Assembly: GCA_002842145.1 (NCBI GenBank)
Contig: PHCF01000049.1
Location: forward strand, 1 to 64,000
Direction of reading: 5' to 3'
DNA length: 64,000 bases
DNA from: Betaproteobacteria bacterium HGW-Betaproteobacteria-6
Lineage (GTDB): Bacteria; Pseudomonadota; Gammaproteobacteria; Burkholderiales; Rhodocyclaceae
The notes beneath the pieces were generated by a model that was not told the DNA's origin, ran no database searches, and worked only from the letters and a program-made list of their open reading frames with translations. Below, piece after piece: positions 49,113 through 64,000 of this stretch (position 1 is the first letter of the stretch; the number at the start of each line of letters is the position of its first letter). The position numbers and the translations under genes were made by a program.

Positions 49113-50910
49113 CTTCGTCCTTGCCGTTGGCGGCCGGCAGCGTCAACTCGAACACGGCGCCGCCGTCGGCCGCGTTGTCGGTACGTAGTGTGCCACCGTA
49201 GCTCTCGACGATGGCCAGCGAAATGGCCAGGCCGAGGCCAAGCCCCTCGCTGGCCGGCTTGGTCGTGTAGAAGGGTTCGAACAGGTGGCTGCGCACCTCG
49301 TCGGCGATGCCCGGCCCATGGTCGCGCACGCTCAGGCGGACCTGGGCGCCAATACGGGTGACAGCGATTTCGAGGTGCGGATCGGGCTGCCCATGCATGG
49401 CATCGAGGCCGTTGAGCATCAGGTTGACCAGCACCTGCTCGAAGCGGCCGGACTCGGCGATGACGCACAAGCCGGGTTCGTTCTGGCTGACGTCGATGCG
49501 GGCACCGTAGTCGCGCCGGCGCGGCTCGACCAATAGCAGCGCATGCTCGATCGCGGTCGCGATGGTCACCGCCTGTGGCGTCGCCGCCTCCTTGCGGGCA
49601 AAGGTCTTCAGCTGGCGGACGATGCGCCCGGTGCGGCCGATCAGTTCGCGGATCATCTCGAGGTTTTCGCCGACTTCTTCGTGTCGACCGCGGGCGAGCA
49701 GGGCGGCGGCGTTGTCGGCGAAGGTCTGCAGCGCCGCCAGCGGCTGGTTCAGCTCGTGGCTGATGCCGGCCGCCAGCTGGCCGAGCACGGCGAGCTTGCC
49801 GGCCTGGACGGCGGTGTCGCGGGTCTCGTGAAGGATCGCTTCGGTGCGCTGCAATTCGGCGATCTTGTCGGTCAGATCGGCGGTGCGTTCGGCGATCCGC
49901 TGTTCGAGTTCGCCGTGGATGCGCCGCAGTTCCTCGCGCCGGTGGCGGCGATGGCGCAGATGGGCGGCGACACCCATGGCGAAGGCGGCGGCCAGCGCTA
50001 CCGCCAGCGCCCCGGAAAACGCCGCGCCGCGCGCTTCGTCGGGGCTGCCGAGCTGGACGACGCGCCAGCCGAGATTGCCGACCGGGCGGGTGACCTGCAG
50101 CAGTTCGCGGGCAGGCTGGTCGGGCAGTGCCAGGCGCAGCGGCCGTACCGTGTCGAGATCGAGCGGCCGGTCGGCCAGCGGCGGAATGGTCAGCTTGCCG
50201 TATTGCCGGGTTGCCGCCAGGCGGGTCGTGACGTCGGCCGGCAACGGGGCCAGCGACCGATAACGCAGGCGGCGTTCGGAGGACAGGAAGACGATACCGT
50301 CGGCGTCGGCCAGCAGCAGCGTGTCGCCGGCCCCGGCCATGGCCTGTTCCATGGCTTCCAGGCCGACCTTGAGGACGACGACGCCGAGCACCCGGCCCTG
50401 CTCGCGGACCGGCGCGGCGAGAAAGTAGCCGGGTTCGCCGGTGGTCACGCCGACGCCGTAGAAGCGGCCGAGTCCATGGGTCACGGCATCGGAGAAGTAA
50501 GGGCGGAAGGCGTAGTTGTGGCCGACGAAGCTGCGCGGCTGGCGCCAGTTGCTGGCAGCCAGCGTCATCCCTTTGGCGTCGATCAGGTAGGTCGCGGCAA
50601 CGGCGGCGCCTTGCTGGGCGGCTTCCAGGTAGGCGTTGGCGGCAGCGATCCGCTGTTCGTTGCCCGGGTCGCGCAGCAGCGCCGCCAGCGACGGTTCGAG
50701 GGCGAGCAGGCCGGGCAGCGATTCGTGGCGCGTCAGCGTTGCCTCCAGCGACAGCGCGAAGGCATCGAGGCGCTGCGTCGCCGCTTGTCGTTCGTGCGCG
50801 AGATAGGCGCCGAGCAGCAGTTGATAGCCGAGCAGACCAATCAGCAGGCAGACAAATGCCGCTGCCGAGGTCAGCAACCAGGTTCGGGATGAAAAAGAGG
50901 GGCGGCCCAT
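49102..50910 (-). CDS. DctB-type sensor histidine kinase
   Basis: MGRPSFSSRTWLLTSAAAFVCLL...; LAAGISHELNQPLAALQTFADNA, GLGLGLAISLAIVESYGG. Confidence 0.9.
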
Positions 50911-50948
50911 CGGCGCATCGTAACCACTTTTGGCGGCGCCCGGCAGAG

Positions 50949-51325
50949 TCAGGGTGATGGCGGGCATGGTTGCAGCGAAACCACGGTATCGGGCGGCAGA
51001 CCGGGCAGCCAGGCCGGCATCGGCCGGCAGTCGGCACCGGCGCAGACGGTGTACGGGGCGACATAGGGCGAATGCCGCAGCGTCACCGCCGGCAAGGGCG
51101 GCAACGGCGGCGTGTAATGCCAGGCACCCTCGCGGTAAACCGCATCGAGCGGCGGTTCCATGCCGGCGCCGGTGCCTTGCACGCGGGCCGAGGTCAGCTT
51201 CAGGGCGTTGCCCTGCAGGCGGTACTCTTCCGCCCACAGGGTTTTCTGGATCGAATGCATCCACTGCAGCGTGACCGTCTCGCCGACGGGCGCGACCAGC
51301 AGGCCGGCGACGAGACAGATCGCGT

Positions 51326-51329
<4 letters not shown>
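50949..51329 (-). CDS. DUF1850 domain-containing protein
   Basis: VGETVTLQWMHSIQKTLWAEEYRL...; immediately downstream of TRAP permease. Confidence 0.78.
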
Positions 51330-53395
<2,066 letters not shown>

Positions 53396-53401
53396 GATCG
53401 C

Positions 53402-54310
53402 CTACTTCAGCAGCCCGGCTTCGCGGTAGTACTTCTCGGCGCCCGGGTGCAGCGGCACCGGCGAACCGTTGGCCATCCTTTCCTTCTTGATCGCCTTGGC
53501 GGCGGCGTGGGCCGTGGCCATGGTGTCGAGGTTCTCGGCCATCGACTTGGTCATCTTGTAGACCATGTCCTCGGAAACGCCGGCGTGGGTGACCAGGTAG
53601 TTGGGGACCAGCACGGTATTCACATCGGTGGTCTGGCCGTTGTAGGTGTTGGCCGGAATGGTGCCGGACTGGTAGGCGGCATCGCCGATTTTGGTGACGA
53701 CCTCGGCCGGGATCGGGATGACGACGATCTTCAGCGAGGTGGCCAGGTCGCGCACGGCGGCGACGCCGAGGCCGGAGGAGAGCAGCGTCGCATCAAGCTG
53801 GCGGTTCTTCATCAGTTCGACCGATTCCGAGTAGCCGAGGTATTCGACCTTGGCGAAATCCTGGTAACCCAGGCCGACCGCCTTCAGGATGTCGCGGCTG
53901 TTCAGTTCGGTGCCGCTCTTCGGGGCGCCGACCGAGACGCGCTTGCCCTTGAGGTCGGCCAGCGACTTGATGCCGGCATCGGCGGCGGCCAGGAAATGGA
54001 TGTAGTTGGGGTAGATCGCGGCGACCGTGCGCAGCTTGTTGAGCGGCGCCTTGAAGCCGACTTCGGCGTTGCCCTTCCAGGCTTCGGACAGCGTGTCGCC
54101 GAGCGTGAAGGCGATTTCGCCCTTGCCGGCCTGCAACAGGTTCAGGTTTTCGGCCGAGGCCTTGGTCGCCTGCACCGACATCTTCGCCTCCGGCAGCACC
54201 TTGCCGTAGATCTGGGTCAGCGACACGCCGAGCGGGTAATAGACGCCGCTGGTACCGCCGGTCAGCACATTGATGAAATCGGCCGCGTGGCCGGCGGTGG
54301 TGCCGACGTT
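53402..54310 (-). CDS. TAXI-family TRAP solute-binding protein, start codon and most of signal peptide missing
   Basis: ..VGTTAGHAADFINVLTGGTSGVYYPLGVSLTQIYGKVLP...; reading frame preceded directly by TAA at 54311-54313 next to a good RBS (GGAGGAG). Confidence 0.85.
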   Translation of the reverse strand, partial: NVGTTAGHAADFINVLTGGTSGVYYPLGVSLTQIYGKVLPEAKMSVQATKASAENLNLLQAGKGEIAFTLGDTLSEAWKGNAEVGFKAPLNKLRTVAAIYPNYIHFLAAADAGIKSLADLKGKRVSVGAPKSGTELNSRDILKAVGLGYQDFAKVEYLGYSESVELMKNRQLDATLLSSGLGVAAVRDLATSLKIVVIPIPAEVVTKIGDAAYQSGTIPANTYNGQTTDVNTVLVPNYLVTHAGVSEDMVYKMTKSMAENLDTMATAHAAAKAIKKERMANGSPVPLHPGAEKYYREAGLLK

Positions 54311-54363
54311 TTATCTCCTCCGGTAATTGGAATGCGCCGCGAGGCGGCCGCACCATTCCGTAT

Positions 54364-54379
54364 TGCAGGAGACGTGCCA
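54364..54379 (-). promoter_or_regulatory. Sigma-54 (-24/-12) promoter upstream of TAXI-TRAP genes
   Basis: Minus strand TGGCACG-tctc-CTGCA; GG-N10-GC spacing correct; one mismatch in the -12 element. Confidence 0.6.
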
Positions 54380-54384
54380 GTGAC

Positions 54385-54421
54385 GATTGCTACGGTCAAC
54401 CGGCTGATTTGATGGATTTTT
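54385..54421 (-). repeat. Dispersed motif copy (upstream of TAXI gene)
   Basis: Minus: aaaaatccatcaaatcagccGGTTGACCGTAGCAAT. Confidence 0.6.
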
Positions 54422-54522
54422 GTGCGGCCGGTCGCGCGGCTGGCAAGGGTCGGCGTGTGTGGAAATCCGGAATCGGGCCGGGCGTCAGTGCGGAATTCCG
54501 GACGCGCCGATGGGGTATTGAA

Positions 54523-54570
54523 ATTATACGTCTGATGTATATACTGCAATATATACATTCAATGTATAAT
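54523..54570. promoter_or_regulatory. Double palindromic operator upstream of ATPase gene
   Basis: ATTATAC-N7-GTATATA-CTGCAA-TATATAC-N7-GTATAAT, 18 bp before ATG at 54589. Confidence 0.6.
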
Positions 54571-54588
54571 TTTTAGACAGGTGCAACC

Positions 54589-55704
54589 ATGATCGACTGG
54601 CACTATCCTCGCCCCGAGTTGGCTCAAACGCATCTTGCGCAGTTGTTCGACCAGGGACTCTCCCGCCTCGCCTTCTTTGGCCGGCGCCGTATTGGCAAGA
54701 CAGAATACCTGAAGCGTGATCTGATTCCGTCAGCGGCTGAGAAGGGCGTGGTCAACACCTTTTATTGCTCGTTCTGGGAAAACAAGGACCAACCTCACTT
54801 GGCGCTCATCCGGGCGCTGCAGGATGCGCTCCCTGAGCATCAGGCCAAGGTCAAGGCGAAGGCCGGCCTCAACTTCGGGGTCGTGGACTTTTCTGCCGAA
54901 GTGGAGCGGGCCGACCGTCCCCGTCCGGCGCTTCCCAACGAATTGACCCTGGCCACCGCCAGCTTCCAGCAGTGGGTCAAGTATCTCGACGGGCGTCCCG
55001 GCCTGATTGTTCTGGACGAAATCCAGCACCTGGCTACTTCTTTGGCCTTTGCAACCTTCGCCGCATCCCTGAGAACCATGCTGGACATGGCACCTCCCAA
55101 CATCGCGGTCATTTTCACCGGGTCGTCACTCGCCGATTTGCAGCGCCTGTTCAACGACCAGAAGGCTCCTTTCTTCAACTTCGCCACCGTGGTTGATTTC
55201 CCCCTGCTCGATCGTCCCTTTGTTGATCATCTGGCTCGAATCAACAAAATGATCACCGGCCTGGAGATAAAGGCCGACTTGCTATGGGATCTGTTCAATC
55301 GATCCGGCCGGAACGCACAGGTCATCACCGGGCTGGTCAGCCAGATGGTGCTTCGCAAATCGGATGACATCGAGGGTACCTGGCAGGACATCGAAATCGA
55401 ACTGACCGGAGAGGGTGGCTGGTGTGAAAAGGCCTGGTCCGATCTCTTGTTGTCCGATCAGGCGGTTTATCTCCTCCTGCTCGAAGGCCAGGACCTGTTC
55501 TCGGAATCCTCGTTAGCGCTCTACGAGAGGCTGGGGTTCTCTCGTGGGTCCGCCCAACAGGCCATCAAACGACTCATCAACCGCAGCCTGATCGCCCGCA
55601 ATGGACATGGGCGATACGAGCGCATCGTCCCCATCCTGGATGAGTGGATGAAGCTCGCGGGCAAGACCTCACAAATGCTGGTTCCGCCGCCAGTGGGGGA
55701 TTGA
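54589..55704 (+). CDS. AAA/STAND-type ATPase (archaeal-ATPase-like) with C-terminal winged-helix-like region
   Basis: Walker A FFGRRRIGKTEYL, Walker B GLIVLDEIQHL, sensor IAVIFTGSS; 371 aa. Confidence 0.75.
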   Translation: MIDWHYPRPELAQTHLAQLFDQGLSRLAFFGRRRIGKTEYLKRDLIPSAAEKGVVNTFYCSFWENKDQPHLALIRALQDALPEHQAKVKAKAGLNFGVVDFSAEVERADRPRPALPNELTLATASFQQWVKYLDGRPGLIVLDEIQHLATSLAFATFAASLRTMLDMAPPNIAVIFTGSSLADLQRLFNDQKAPFFNFATVVDFPLLDRPFVDHLARINKMITGLEIKADLLWDLFNRSGRNAQVITGLVSQMVLRKSDDIEGTWQDIEIELTGEGGWCEKAWSDLLLSDQAVYLLLLEGQDLFSESSLALYERLGFSRGSAQQAIKRLINRSLIARNGHGRYERIVPILDEWMKLAGKTSQMLVPPPVGD

Positions 55705-55742
55705 AGGGGAATTCGGAACCAATCGGTTTCTGCACCAGCCGC

Positions 55743-55780
55743 AAAAAAACGGGACATCCCTCGCCGGCATGCCCCGTTTG
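55743..55780 (-). terminator. Terminator downstream of metH
   Basis: Minus strand AAACGGGGCATGCC-ggcgag-GGATGTCCCGTTTTTTT. Confidence 0.75.
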
Positions 55781-55798
55781 ATTCTTTCCCGCCGAGCT

Positions 55799-59470
<3,672 letters not shown>

Positions 59471-59534
59471 CTCGGCAAAGCTAAATTACGCCGGGCACGC
59501 CGCAAAAACGAACGGCGCCACAAACCGGCTGGGT

Positions 59535-59620
59535 TTGCGAGCGCCGTTGATCATTGCCGAGCCTGGCCCCGCATTCACATCAAAACATGAAAAGGGTCGC
59601 AGCGCTCCTCGGCAGAGGGG
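59535..59620 (-). ncRNA. S-adenosylhomocysteine (SAH) riboswitch
   Basis: Minus strand CCGAGGAGCGCTGCGACCC...GGGGCCAGGCTCGG...CAACGGCGCTCGC matches the SAH riboswitch core; directly upstream of metH. Confidence 0.88.
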
Positions 59621-59772
59621 CGTAGTTTAACGAGCCTTGTACTTGCTGCCAAGTTAAGCAACTGATTTTGCGGAAAAGCTCAAGGCCAAATGGCGGAGGA
59701 CTGTCGCTTTGCCCTTAAACGGGTTCGAGCGCGCCAGAGGCCGGCTTGCTGGCTCCCGCGCGCTTCAGCCGC

Positions 59773-61983
59773 CTAATCCTGAGTCGATAAACCCGCCACC
59801 CTGGCCCGCGCCATGTGCAGTTTCTGGTAGCTGTCGATCAGGCGCTGGTGCCTGTCGAGCCCTTCCAGTTTCATGCTCGTTGGCGTCAATCCGAAGAAGC
59901 GCACGCTGCCATCTACCGAGCCGAGCACCGCATCCATCCGCGGGTTGCCAAACATCCGGCGGAAATTGACGATGTAATCGTCGAGTTCCAGGTCGTCGGC
60001 CAGCACCACCTCAAGCACCACGTTCAAAGCCTGATAAAACAAGCCGCGCTCGACCGTGTTCTCGTTGTACTGCAGGAAGGTTTCGACCTGCTCCTTGGCG
60101 GCTTCGAATTGCTGCAGGGCGAGGTTGATCAGCAGCTTCAACTCCAGAATCGTCAGCTGACCCCAGGCCGTATTCTCGTCAAACTCGATGCCGATCAGCG
60201 TGTTGATGTCGGTGTAATCATCGAGTTCACTGTCTTCCAGCCGTTCGAGCAGCGCTTCCAGGCCGGCATCGTCCAGTTGGTGCAAGTTCAGGATATCGGC
60301 CCGGAAGGCCAGCGCCTTGTTGGTGTTATCCCAGATCAAATCCTCGACGGGATAAACCTCCGAATAGCCTGGCACCAGGATGCGGCAGGCCGTGGCGCCA
60401 AGTTGGTCGGACACCGCCATGTACACTTCCTTGCCCATCTCTTCGAGAATGCCGAACAAGGTGGCGGCTTCGTCGGCATTGGAGTTTTCGCCCCGGCCCG
60501 AGAAGTCCCACTCGACAAAATCGTAATCCGCCCTGGCGCTGAAAAAGCGCCACGATACGACGCCGCTTGAATCGATAAAGTGTTCGACGAAGTTGTTCGG
60601 CTCGGTGACGGCGTTACTCTCGAACGTCGGCCGCGGCAAATCGTTCAGGCCCTCAAAGCTGCGCCCCTGCAGCAACTCGGTCAGGCTGCGTTCGAGCGCC
60701 ACCTCGAGGCTCGGGTGCGCCCCGAACGACGCAAAGACGCCGCCCGTACGCGGGTTCATCAGGGTCACGCACATCACCGGAAACTCGCCGCCCAGCGATG
60801 CATCCTTGACCAGCACCGGAAAGCCCTGTTTTTCCAGCTCATCGATGCCGGCCAGAATGCCGGGATATTTCGCCAGCACCGCCTGCGGCACATCGGGGAG
60901 CGCCATTTCACCTTCGAGGATTTCGCGCTTGACCGCCCGTTCGAAAATCTCCGACAGGCATTGCACCTGCGCTTCGGCCAGCGTATTGCCGGCACTCATG
61001 CCATTGCTCAGGAACAGGTTGTCGATCAGGTTGGACGGGAAATACACCACCTCGCCGTCCGACTGACGCACAAAGGGCAGCGCACAAATGCCGCGCTGCA
61101 CATTGCCGGAATTGGTGTCGAAGAGATGCGAACCACGCAGCTCGCCATCGGGGTTGTAAATCTCCCGGCAGTATTCGTCGAGGATTTCGGCCGGCAGCGC
61201 ATCCTTGCGGCCCGGCTTGAACCAGCGCTCATTCGGGTAATGCACGAACGGCGCGTTGGCGATCTCTTCGCCCCAGAACTGGTCGTTGTAGAAATGATTG
61301 AAATTCATCCGCTCGATGAATTCGCCCAAGGCCGACGCCAGTGCACTCTCCTTGGTGGCGCCCTTGCCATTGGTAAAACACATCGGCGAATGGGCATCGC
61401 GAATATGCAGCGACCACACGTTGGGCACCAGGTTACGCCACGAAGCGATCTCGATCTTCATGCCCAGACCGGCCAGAACCGCCGACATATTGGCGATGGT
61501 CTGCTCCAGCGGCAGGTCCTTGCCGACGATGTAGGTACTTGCTTCGGACTCCGGATTCAAGGTCAGCAAAGCCTGCGCATCGGCGTCGAGATTCTCCACT
61601 TCCTCGATCACGAACTCGGGCCCGGTTTGTACCACCTTCTTCACGGTGCACCGCTCGATCGAACGTAAAATCCCCTGCCTATCCTTGTCGGAGATATCCG
61701 CCGGCAACTCGACCTGGATCTTGAAAATCTGCTGGTAGCGGTTTTCCGGATCGACGATGTTGTTCTGCGACAGGCGGATGTTTTCGGTCGGAATCCGGCG
61801 CGTGTCGCAATACAACTTCACAAAGTAAGCCGCACACAAGGCCGACGACGCCAGAAAGTAATCGAAAGGCCCCGGCGCCGAGCCGTCGCCCTTGTAGCGG
61901 ATAGGTTGATCGGCGATGACCGTGAAGTCATCGAACTTCGCCTCAAGACGAAGCTTGTCGAGAAAATTGACCTTAATTTCCAT
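59773..61983 (-). CDS. OsmC-like domain fused to YcaO (RimO-associated type)
   Basis: N-term KLRLEAKFDDFTVIADQPIRYKGDGSAPGPFDYFLASSALCAAYFVKLYC (OsmC); then GKGATKESALASALGEFIERMNFNHFY (YcaO) with E. coli YcaO-like C-terminus. Confidence 0.88.
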   Translation of the reverse strand: MEIKVNFLDKLRLEAKFDDFTVIADQPIRYKGDGSAPGPFDYFLASSALCAAYFVKLYCDTRRIPTENIRLSQNNIVDPENRYQQIFKIQVELPADISDKDRQGILRSIERCTVKKVVQTGPEFVIEEVENLDADAQALLTLNPESEASTYIVGKDLPLEQTIANMSAVLAGLGMKIEIASWRNLVPNVWSLHIRDAHSPMCFTNGKGATKESALASALGEFIERMNFNHFYNDQFWGEEIANAPFVHYPNERWFKPGRKDALPAEILDEYCREIYNPDGELRGSHLFDTNSGNVQRGICALPFVRQSDGEVVYFPSNLIDNLFLSNGMSAGNTLAEAQVQCLSEIFERAVKREILEGEMALPDVPQAVLAKYPGILAGIDELEKQGFPVLVKDASLGGEFPVMCVTLMNPRTGGVFASFGAHPSLEVALERSLTELLQGRSFEGLNDLPRPTFESNAVTEPNNFVEHFIDSSGVVSWRFFSARADYDFVEWDFSGRGENSNADEAATLFGILEEMGKEVYMAVSDQLGATACRILVPGYSEVYPVEDLIWDNTNKALAFRADILNLHQLDDAGLEALLERLEDSELDDYTDINTLIGIEFDENTAWGQLTILELKLLINLALQQFEAAKEQVETFLQYNENTVERGLFYQALNVVLEVVLADDLELDDYIVNFRRMFGNPRMDAVLGSVDGSVRFFGLTPTSMKLEGLDRHQRLIDSYQKLHMARARVAGLSTQD

Positions 61984-62751
61984 GCGGGAATCCCAAAAAA
62001 GCGTTCAAAGAGCTGGCCGCTATTATCCGGTTTTACCGGTGGCGCTGGCTTCCCGTTTGCCAACCCCTGGCCGATGGGCCAGGAACCGGCCGACAACACG
62101 ATCCGCAATTTCATCCTGAAGATGAAACAAGATGCCTTTCCGGGTTATTGGCTTGGAAAGCTAAATGTCTCTGAACCCCAATGGCAGCGCGGTCTGACGG
62201 CTGTGAATTATTGACTGGTCGAAATCGCGAGGTTTTCTAGAATTGTCCGGGCGCTTAAAAGTGCCACCACGTCCTAGCGATTGCTGAGTGACGAGTTGTC
62301 GGCCAAAGCGGACCTCGGGCGTCCTGCCAAAATCGGTCGGCTGTGTATCAGCTATCTGCCACTGAATCTCTGATGGGAGCGGCTGCATTTTCGGGTTCAG
62401 CGGTTCGTTCGTCTTGCATTGCTTCCTTGCTTGATGAGGAGCCCTACCGGTCCTTTGCTGCAAGCAGACTGGCGTAATTTGCGCCACCCACCTCATTCAT
62501 TACTTTGGCGTTCATCAGAAGATTGGTGGGGATTTATCAGATGAAATACAGATTTATGGAAGTCATCACGGCCTCCCCATTCTTGACCGAACCAATTTTC
62601 GATGGTGTTTGAAAAATGACAAAACTATAATTTTTTTCCTTACAGATTGCAAAAACACTTGGGACAACATTAGTAAGAGATTATTCTCTGAAGCAATACA
62701 AGCAATGACGCCTTGAGCGACACACAAAACCCCTGCCTTCATCGCTAGATC

Positions 62752-64000
62752 ATGACGAGCCTAAATCCGCGCAAGAGCTTTCAAGTACGTTTGGTACTTG
62801 TCATTGGGTTGCTGGCATTTGTTTTGTTTCAATTAACCGCTGCAATCAACAGAAAAGTCTTTGTCGATCAGATCAAGGCGGACAAAGGGATTTTGCTCGC
62901 TGAAGTAGCGCACCAGATGTCCGATGAGATGGACAAGGGGATCTTCGAGCGACTTCGTGAAATCGAAATCATGGCGTCTTTGCCAATGCTTACGGATCCG
63001 AAAGTCGCTATAGAAGATAAACGTGCTCTGTTGGAAAAGCTGCAATCAACATATAAAAATTATGCTTGGATCGGCTTTACCGATTCGGAGGGGAATATTC
63101 TTGTAGGGACCCATGCCCTACTCGAAGGAAAAAGCGTCGCCAAACGCAGTTGGTTCATCCAGGGGGCAAAAGGACCAGCGGTCGGGAATGTGCATGATGC
63201 TTTCTTGCTCGCCAAGATACTGCCCAAGCCCGAGAACGACTTTCTCCCCTTGAGATTGTTGGATATCTCAGCGCCGATCATCGATAGGAACGGGAAGTTG
63301 CTGGGTGTCATATGTGGGCACTTGTCTTGGGATTGGTCGTTTCAGGTCAAAAATAAATTGCTGGCCCCGCTTCGGGCGCACACCCAGACCGATATTTTGA
63401 TTGTCGGGAAGGAAGGGCAGATTTTGCTAGGTACGCCTGAGCTCCAAAAACTGACCCAAACATTGAGTCTTCCCAGTATTAACGCTGCCCATTCTGGGAA
63501 AAACGAATCCCTGATTGAGCTATGGCCGGATGGAATCGAATATCTCGTTGGGTACGCGCCAAGCGAGGGTTTCGATGCCTACAAGGGACTGGGTTGGACC
63601 GTTCTCGTACGGCAGCCGTCAAATGAAGCTTTTGCCGTTGCTGAAAAATTGTGGAACTACGGGTTTGCTTCCAGCTTAGCGATAGTTCTCGTGTTTGGTC
63701 TCGCGTTGTGGTTCATGGCCGGACGATTAATTGATCCCATGCGGCGCATTGCTGTAGCGGCCGGCCTTATCAGTTCTGGAGATAAAAATACTCGAATGCC
63801 GCTCGTCAAGGGGCAGGATGAAGTGGCGTTGCTATCTAGCTCCCTGACGATGATGATTCATAGCCTAAACACGCAAAAAACCGAACTAGAAAGCAAGAAC
63901 CAGCTGTTGGAACTTTCCGCACAGGTATTCTCGTCGAATACCGAGGGGATCATCATTTGCGATGCCGATGAACGAATCCTGACCGTCAATCGGGCGTTCA
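62752..64000 (+). CDS. Membrane sensor protein (Cache-like periplasmic domain, TM, HAMP, start of PAS), partial at right edge
   Basis: Open frame MTSLNPRKSFQVRLVLVIGLLAFVLFQLTAAINRKVF...LWFMAGRLIDPMRRIAVAAGLISSGDKNTRMPL...AQVFSSNTEGIIICDADERILTVNRAF; absent from ORF track because no stop lies in the window. Confidence 0.85.
   Translation, partial: MTSLNPRKSFQVRLVLVIGLLAFVLFQLTAAINRKVFVDQIKADKGILLAEVAHQMSDEMDKGIFERLREIEIMASLPMLTDPKVAIEDKRALLEKLQSTYKNYAWIGFTDSEGNILVGTHALLEGKSVAKRSWFIQGAKGPAVGNVHDAFLLAKILPKPENDFLPLRLLDISAPIIDRNGKLLGVICGHLSWDWSFQVKNKLLAPLRAHTQTDILIVGKEGQILLGTPELQKLTQTLSLPSINAAHSGKNESLIELWPDGIEYLVGYAPSEGFDAYKGLGWTVLVRQPSNEAFAVAEKLWNYGFASSLAIVLVFGLALWFMAGRLIDPMRRIAVAAGLISSGDKNTRMPLVKGQDEVALLSSSLTMMIHSLNTQKTELESKNQLLELSAQVFSSNTEGIIICDADERILTVNRAF

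Noticed and set aside
54530-54560. LexA (SOS) box in the ATPase promoter
   Set aside because: Contains CTGATGTATATACTGCA but not CTGT-N8-ACAG; the TATAC-N7-GTATA dyads explain the symmetry better.
62161-62496. 111-aa minus-strand ORF as a real gene
   Set aside because: No recognisable domain; kept only as a possible remnant segment.

Overview
This is an origin-proximal chromosomal segment of a GC-rich betaproteobacterium. Gene content looks Rhodocyclaceae-like (Dechloromonas/Azonexus type), but that is inference. It runs rpmH(partial)-dnaA-dnaN-gyrB-dtd, then glutathione synthesis, rsuA/oxyR, topB-dprA-lysM-def-fmt, rsmB-DUF4390-ntrY-ntrX-like-trkA-trkH-hemE-priA, MFS/MOSC/ROK genes, an amidase and murB, a DctB/DctD + TRAP-TAXI cluster, a lone AAA/STAND-type ATPase, SAH-riboswitch-controlled metH, an OsmC-YcaO fusion, and a sensor protein running off the right edge that the ORF track missed. 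I saw no rRNA, tRNA, CRISPR array or intact IS element. Main observations: (1) a dispersed ~35-bp motif (core GTTGACCGTAGCAA / GGTTGACCGTGGGA with a T-rich flank) recurs at about nine convincing sites in both orientations. It lies in intergenic DNA and inside unrelated coding sequences in different frames, resembling a DNA-uptake-signal or other dispersed repeat. (2) Four genes (dnaN, an ABC-F gene, murB, a TAXI binding protein) carry small deletions, three of them frameshifting and two of those in essential genes. These point to assembly error or to a real deletion process. (3) The hemE-priA spacer holds DnaA boxes plus a perfect 12-bp-arm AT-rich palindrome. (4) A symmetric double operator precedes the ATPase. 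(5) Two -24/-12 sigma-54 promoters are visible. (6) The NtrX-like regulator has a degenerate AAA+ domain.
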